Shown here: one piece after another, positions 58,495-64,000 of the stretch
How positions within the stretch are numbered: the first letter of the stretch is position 1
Layout: each line of letters starts with the position of its first letter
The notes under the pieces: generated by a model
What the model saw: only the letters and a program-made list of their open reading frames with translations
The model's database searches: none
What the model was told of the DNA's origin: nothing
Position numbers and translations under genes: made by a program
DNA from: Epiperipatus broadwayi
Taxonomy: Eukaryota > Onychophora > Udeonychophora > Euonychophora > Peripatidae
DNA length: 64,000 nucleotides
Direction of reading: 5' to 3'
NCBI GenBank assembly: GCA_028023455.1
Contig: JAQFVV010013300.1
Location: 1-64,000, forward strand

Positions 58495-59640
58495 GAAAAA
58501 TAAATCTGTAATAATACAAAATGAGAAAAGGTTTAATTAATCTTTTATTATAATAAAATACAAACATGTATGAATACTAAAATCTGTAATAGAATAAATT
58601 GATTAAATGTGAATGTTTACTTTTATATATCCTGTGAATTATATAAAGTTAAAATCTATAATAGTATTAATTATACAATACCAAATATGTAATAAAGCTA
58701 TAATTAATAATGCTGTACAAATTAAATAAACAAAATTTGTAATCATATAAATTTAAGTAACAATTTTATTTAAGTTCTCCTAATAAATTAATCTAAAATC
58801 TATATTGGAATAATGTTAGAATGTATTAATAATATACTAAATAATTATTAACCCAACTGGATGCCAATATTTTATACACAATATAAAATAATGCAAGTGA
58901 AAATAATGACAGATATATTAATTGTTACTATTGTTGTTCATTCATAATTACCTCTTTTATTATTATGTATTAAAATCTATACTAGTACTAAAGAATGAAT
59001 TTAATTATATATGCTTGATTATGTAAAATTTTATTAATATTTACTAAGGCAATAAACCTCAAGAGTAATCCTATACCAATTAATGTACATAAAACATTAG
59101 TTTCAATTTTAATAATTACTGAATTCTAGTACAGTTATAAAATTTATATTATTTTGTTATGACATTAATTGATTATACTTCTTCTATACAAAATGTAACA
59201 AATGTAATAAGTGCATTTATATGCAACTATGATGCTGCTTGTTATTTCTGTAAATTAAATATGGCTAGTGCTTTTGAGATTCTCATATGTTTGCAATAAG
59301 TCTCTAAATTATGATTACTATATCATATATCTACTGTAGCAGAATGAAGAAATTGGGGTGAACTATGCCTATGCCTATATGTATCTGTTTGTACATGAAA
59401 AAAAAATCCTGCCGTGTCTGTTTTTAATAACTATACTACATACTATTCTCCTCACTTTATTTATTTCTATATTTCATTTAAATGTCACTGCTATGTTAAT
59501 ATAATTAAAATAACCCACTTGACCTGGCTTTCTCTGACACCTGAAACAACTAAAAAATGCATTTACATTAATATACAAGTATATATATATATCAAAAGGA
59601 ATATGTGAGCAAAATATACGTAAGTCATGTTTAAAAATTA
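58495..59640. other. AT-rich, no gene seen
   Basis: No ORF or repeat recognised; (TA)n runs near 59580. Confidence 0.4.
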
Positions 59641-59959
59641 TTTTGGCTCACAAAGCATACATTTTTATTTTGATCATCTACCTCCTATGGTTTATTTATT
59701 TGTAATCTGATATGAGAGATTGCACTTGCCGACAAATTTATTTGAGAAGGGCGCCAGTCGACAAGACAATGGCCATATCAAATGTACACATTAATGGACA
59801 ATGATCCAAGCACCCATTGATGAGGTTTATAAAGTTTAATGCAATTAAAATTTATTTTGATTTTCACTTCACTTTCAAAAAAAAATCTCTGCATGAATAA
59901 GTAAATGCTATTTTAAATGACAATATTAATTAAGTCTAAGACGAATCACAACTAAGTAA

Positions 59960-60175
59960 GGTAACATGTCTGACCTGGGTTCGAAACCAGTTACTATTTT
60001 GGTCAAGACACAAAAAAATCAATTTAACAGCCTAAAGTACGATTAACAAAACAAAAAATACACAAAATAAAAATTAAAAATAAAAATAAAATCCCATGAT
60101 AACTGCCACTCCGAATTATGAACCTGGGATCGAAACCAACTACCATTTTGGTCACAACCCGAAATAGATTAACAA
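59960..60175. repeat. Two T-arm-like direct repeats
   Basis: GACCTGGGTTCGAAACCAGT (near 59971) and AACCTGGGATCGAAACCAAC (near 60120) are followed on both sides by ATTTTGGTCA and an AATAGATTAAC/AAATCAATTTAAC part. The centre resembles a tRNA T-arm or B box, but no A box is visible at the right distance. Confidence 0.45.
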
Positions 60176-60410
60176 TTATCAAGCAATTTTACAGAATCAC
60201 GCATTGAGATCAAAAGCTGTTTAAAAAACATTTATATAAAAACGGGTTTTACCGAACTATAACGAAGTGTATACCATATACACCCATATATATGAATATG
60301 TATATCATTAAATAAGCATATATATGACTACATATAAATATACAAACAGATATACCTATACAAATATTTTATTTTCTTATCATGTACATGATTTTATTAG
60401 AAAGATGTCA

Positions 60411-60525
60411 TATTGCAGACCGCATACTCCTATTATTTCAGGCTAGTAAACGCTGGTCGCAAATATAACACGGAAACAATGATTGCAGACATAGACCTAT
60501 TCTTTCAGGTTACTTAGCAATTCTA
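60411..60525. repeat. Direct repeat of about 70 bp, two units
   Basis: ATTGCAGACCGCATACTCCT and ATTGCAGACATAGACCTATT start 70 bp apart and both continue with TTTCAGGCTA / TTTCAGGTTA. They lie directly before the 34-bp minisatellite. Confidence 0.6.
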
Positions 60526-60540
60526 AACTCTAAAGTGTAA

Positions 60541-60655
60541 GGGGTCTTCACCTAAACGGTTACTAAGGAGGTCTTCACCAAAAACGATCACTAAAAAACA
60601 AGGGCTTCACCTAACGGTTACTCAAAGGGGTCTTCACCTTACGGTTACTCAATAA
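60541..60655. repeat. Minisatellite, about 30-36 bp, 4 units
   Basis: GGGTCTTCACCTAAACGGTTACT repeats four times with variation (GGTCTTCACCAAAAACGATCACT, GGGCTTCACCTAACGGTTACT, GGGTCTTCACCTTACGGTTACT in shortened form). It is much GC-richer than the surrounding DNA. Confidence 0.85.
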
Positions 60656-61473
60656 ATGATTCAATAGCATAATCCAAATTGAGAAAAAAAATCTTAACTA
60701 AAGGTGGCTGACATATATGCTATACAAAAATATATCTTATATATCTTTATTAAAACGAACATACGCATTTACTTTTTATAAAGTTGAAAATTAAGTTTGC
60801 TATTAACAAAACTTATATATTTGCGAGGAAACGTAACTGCAAAATATTTAAAAGTAAAAAAAAAATTTGTATGATTAAAATTATTCATTAAAGAGAAAGT
60901 GAAAAAATATATTTGCTAACACTGTACGTTGACACGTGTTGATTTGAACTTATCAAACTTTTTGATCTTAGAAAAAAAAAAAAATTATTAATGGAAAAAA
61001 TGTTATCTATTAGATCTTTATAAAAATTTATACAAACGGAAAAAAAAACATTTTATTATCTATTTGTACTTTTTTACTAAAATAATAACACTGCCGAATA
61101 TATACATATTTCGAAAAACATTATTATATCAAAACGTCTCATATTTAAGCAATACTAAATAACATAAAGTACGAAAGCTATTTAAAGGGAGGGTGGGTGA
61201 GTATATATTTGACAATTCCGACTCATCGAAGTTATATACTTTATATGACCAAAAAAAAATAATATGGCACTGGCCATGACAAATCTACTCATTCGGGAAA
61301 AAAAAAATATTGTTATAACTCTGAAATCTCCTTTTATACTCACACAAAAAAACAACTAATGGAGTGTTAACTTTTTAAATATAAAACACTCATTTCATAT
61401 ATATACTAAGCTCGAAAAAAATATTTTTTTTTATCTTATGACACATTTAACTTGTTAATTAATTTAAAAAAAA

Positions 61474-61725
61474 AAAGACATTTGGCTCACATTAGGAAAC
61501 AAAACTTGGAAAAATTATACATATATTTTTATATAAATATGTTAAACTAAAACAAACTTCTCAGGGTACTCTTTTTTTTAAAAAAAAAAAAAAAGACATT
61601 TGTTCCACGGCAACAAATGTGGAGAAAACTTTTACATATATCTATTACTTCAAATCCCCTATTCCTATTCTTCCAATAAAAAAATGAAATTTGGCCCACG
61701 TTGTTGGCGTCAGAATACAGAAAAA
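61474..61725. repeat. Three diverged units starting ACATTTGGCTCAC
   Basis: After A runs, GACATTTGGCTCACATT (near 61478), GACATTTGTTCCACGG (near 61595) and GAAATTTGGCCCACGTT (near 61686) appear, each followed by a GGAAAA/GGAGAAAA word. A weaker relative TTTTGGCTCAC lies near 59642. Unit limits are unclear. Confidence 0.4.
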
Positions 61726-63231
61726 AAAATTTAACTGTGACAGTCAGATGATGTATGTTGGTTTAACTCAGTTTGAATACTAAGCAAAAGTACCTCAAGG
61801 CCACCCATATGCGAGATATTAAATCAAGAATACTATGACCTGTGCCCTATTCGCCTATTCTAGAGGCTAATTATGAACCAACAACATTATCTGAGCCATA
61901 CATAAATTATTTTTCAACCGGCCAAGATTAGACTCAGCAGTAGAGACATGGATGGGAACACCTACAGAGCTAAATAGTTAAATGTGCATAAAAGTACTAT
62001 GAAAAATGTGTTTTGCGTGCCTGGATCATTGGAAAAGTAAAATAAAGCATTATAATAAAATTAGGAAACTCGAGCTTTTTATAGTTAAATAATATGTTTA
62101 ATTAATGACTTTAAAATATTAAGAATGTTTTTAATGGCCTCCACTATTCCCCTAAATTAATGAAAAACTAATTAGATAATAAAAACAGACTAATATGTTT
62201 GCGGTGTAACTCTTTTCTTCCCAATTTTATTAAATTTGTCAACTCGAATCTCCTCGATAAAGTACAATAATAAAAATTTTTTGCAAAGCGTTTTCTAATT
62301 GCTTTGCACTAAAAACAGACAGTTTAAAAATTATTTAAGACATATATAGCTAAATCACATATATGTAATAAGCTACTGGTGGACAAAAGAGGCATTATCG
62401 AGGCGATCAAGTTGGCAAACAAAGGAAACTTACTCATATGGAATTTAAAAACATAAATAAAATTGGAAAGAGATTTTAAATGAAAAAAATTAACTTTTAA
62501 ACTTAACCGCAATGGAATACAAAATATTTACACATGTTAGTAATGAAGAATAGTGAAGGAAAAAAGGTTAAATATAGATAGATGATCACACACATATATA
62601 TTTAAGACTAGTCTAATAAAAATGGTTACATTACAAATATCATTAAATAAAACAATTCATAATATAATTCAATTAAGAAAGGTATGAACAAAAGGCTAGA
62701 AAGTAAATAGTTCATTGGAGGAGAGATATGATTACTGTCCTGGTTCCTTGGTCATGTTTCCTATGGTGTTCGTGGCTTGATCCGACCATCGGTAGGCATT
62801 TGCCCAGACAAGGAAAGTGGAAATAAATAGTATGCTTTTATGAAAAGTCCTACAGACATGGCACATAGTTCGGATGACTATTGAGTGGATACTAAGGCAT
62901 TTTGAAGGTATTTAGGAACCTCAGTGATAGGCAAAGCTATTTATTTGCCTAGCCAAGCATAGTAGAATCCATCAAATTCATATGACTTTTAGCTTGAGCA
63001 TGTTCAAACTTCTCCATGATTTTGAAGATGATAGTTGTCTAACTTTTTGGAATAAAATCTCCACAAGCAAAATCTGAAAGAGTTCTCCAAAGAGAAATCT
63101 GAATGCCAGCAAGAAAACTCTGAATAACCTAGTCTTTTGTTCTCACTTTTATTTATACCCTCTTTGTCAGCTACCTCCTATTGTTTGTATGATCTTAGAT
63201 CTTGATAAGCTGTCATGCTCCTTTGTTTCAA
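61726..63231. other. Unrecognised, moderately GC-richer segments, no gene seen
   Basis: Stretches at 61740-62030 and 62700-63220 are more balanced in composition than the rest and lack the usual AT words. Frames are short and no motif is recognised. They could be unique host sequence or an unfamiliar repeat. Confidence 0.3.
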
Positions 63232-63390
63232 GGTAACATTTTCTAAAAATAACTTTTACTTTTTTACTCTAAATTTCTTTCTTTAAGCTTTAAATTTTAT
63301 TAATTAAAAAAGAAAGAGAAGGCCACCTTTAATTTGCCTTGAATGGGCTAATTAATTAAAAATATCATTCTTTTAGAAAATGTTGGCGGG
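63232..63390. repeat. Short inverted repeat, about 16-bp arms
   Basis: AACATTTTCTAAAAATAA faces TCTTTTAGAAAATGTT across about 120 bp that itself contains AT-rich symmetry around TTAATTAA. Possible small foldback element. Confidence 0.4.
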
Positions 63391-63629
63391 CTTATGTCAA
63401 AATCAAATCATACTAAATATTTTAACAAGATTTAAAAAGAAAAATACATTCTTATTTCTTTTAACAAAATAAGCATTTTATTTCAGCAGAATTTTGCATT
63501 AACTCATATATATATATGCTTGACATATATATATATATGTTTGACTAATAGGTTTTACAAGTAATTTTTATTAACAGAAATATAATCTTAGAATGGAATT
63601 TATTTAACACAAAATATTTAAATGTAAAT

Positions 63630-63882
63630 AGGGTATATGAGCACAGACTTTCACACGACCCACCACTCTCCACTCTATCTAATAACACTGATACACTCAA
63701 GCACATATATGCTGAAAAGATAAATAATCACCAATATACATATTTCATGCTAAACCAGCAATTATCAGTTGGTCCAGATTATCATCTCCCACACATATAT
63801 ACTATAAGTCCTCAGATATCTATTAAGATAGACAATCTTCATACTTTAATAGACAGGCTCCAATCTACTACACACTACATTT
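63630..63882 (-). repeat. R1 copy 10 (left arm of inverted pair)
   Basis: Minus-strand R1 from the CATATACCC-type 3' end to the middle of the unit (GGAGCCTGTCTATTAAAG). Very close to copies 2 and 6. The ribozyme core is CTGATAA, a single change in the invariant G. Confidence 0.8.
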
Positions 63883-64000
63883 GTATTTAATGGATTATGT
63901 CCTGTACATGTGGGGTTCAGATTGACTTTAGGTCAACATGGGTGTGACAATAATCTCGGCCTCAGGGTGGCCTTCGAGCATTCCATCATCAGATTTTCAA
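63883..64000 (+). repeat. R1 copy 11 (right arm, cut by the window end)
   Basis: Plus-strand R1 5' half with GGATTATGTCCTGTACATG, GGTCAACATGGGTGTGACAA and CATCATCAGATTTTCAA. It joins copy 10 in opposite orientation and continues beyond the window, where its ribozyme should lie. Confidence 0.8.

Larger units (their letters stand above)
59641..61473. other. Less AT-rich region, no gene seen apart from small repeats
   Basis: Base composition and word use change from about 59640 onward. No long ORF. The small tandem and direct repeats are annotated separately. Confidence 0.35.

Noticed and set aside
60541-60655. CRISPR-like array
   Set aside because: The units are contiguous tandem repeats without spacers of constant length, in eukaryotic DNA.

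Overview
The window is about 64 kb of very AT-rich eukaryotic DNA, by eye roughly three quarters A+T. It is packed with degenerate retroelements, and I see no convincing host gene, tRNA gene or rRNA gene. The mix (RTE-like non-LTR elements, Penelope-like elements with GIY-YIG domains, a Gypsy-like LTR element, tRNA-Gly-derived SINEs and hammerhead-ribozyme repeats) points to an invertebrate animal. I cannot name the phylum. The DNA is probably intergenic or intronic.

Layout. Positions 1-6270 hold a very young, deleted Gypsy-like element on the minus strand. Its two LTRs (about 1.84 kb) are nearly identical, and its only ORF fuses a Gag-like coiled coil to the last part of integrase. From 7 to 20 kb lie RTE-like LINE copies, a Penelope-like element with an inverted partner (9.4-11.3 kb), and the first copies of a roughly 465-bp repeat called R1 here. 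From 20 to 33 kb is mostly featureless AT-rich DNA with an L1/Tx1-like fragment (25.6-26.4 kb), one R1 copy and a tRNA-Gly SINE. From 33 to 47 kb are a nested RTE/R1 locus, a Penelope-like foldback (37.1-38.8 kb), a well-preserved RTE copy (40.4-42.1 kb) and a second large Penelope-like element (44.2-46.3 kb). From 51 to 58 kb are two more RTE copies flanking an R1 cluster. From 59 to 63 kb is less AT-rich sequence with several small tandem repeats. The window ends inside another inverted R1 pair.

How the parts relate. The RTE copies (seven loci) share a GAT-rich 3' tail and a common protein. The Penelope-like loci and most R1 loci share one unusual topology: a 3' end joined in inverted orientation to a 5'-truncated copy. 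R1 also shows head-to-tail unit junctions, a tRNA-like B box near its 3' end, and a hammerhead ribozyme core (CTGATGA, stem II, GAAA, a very short stem III, and a stem I that pairs in several copies). My best reading is that R1 is a small ribozyme-bearing retroelement (retrozyme-like) that may borrow the Penelope-type machinery. This is the most interesting content of the window.
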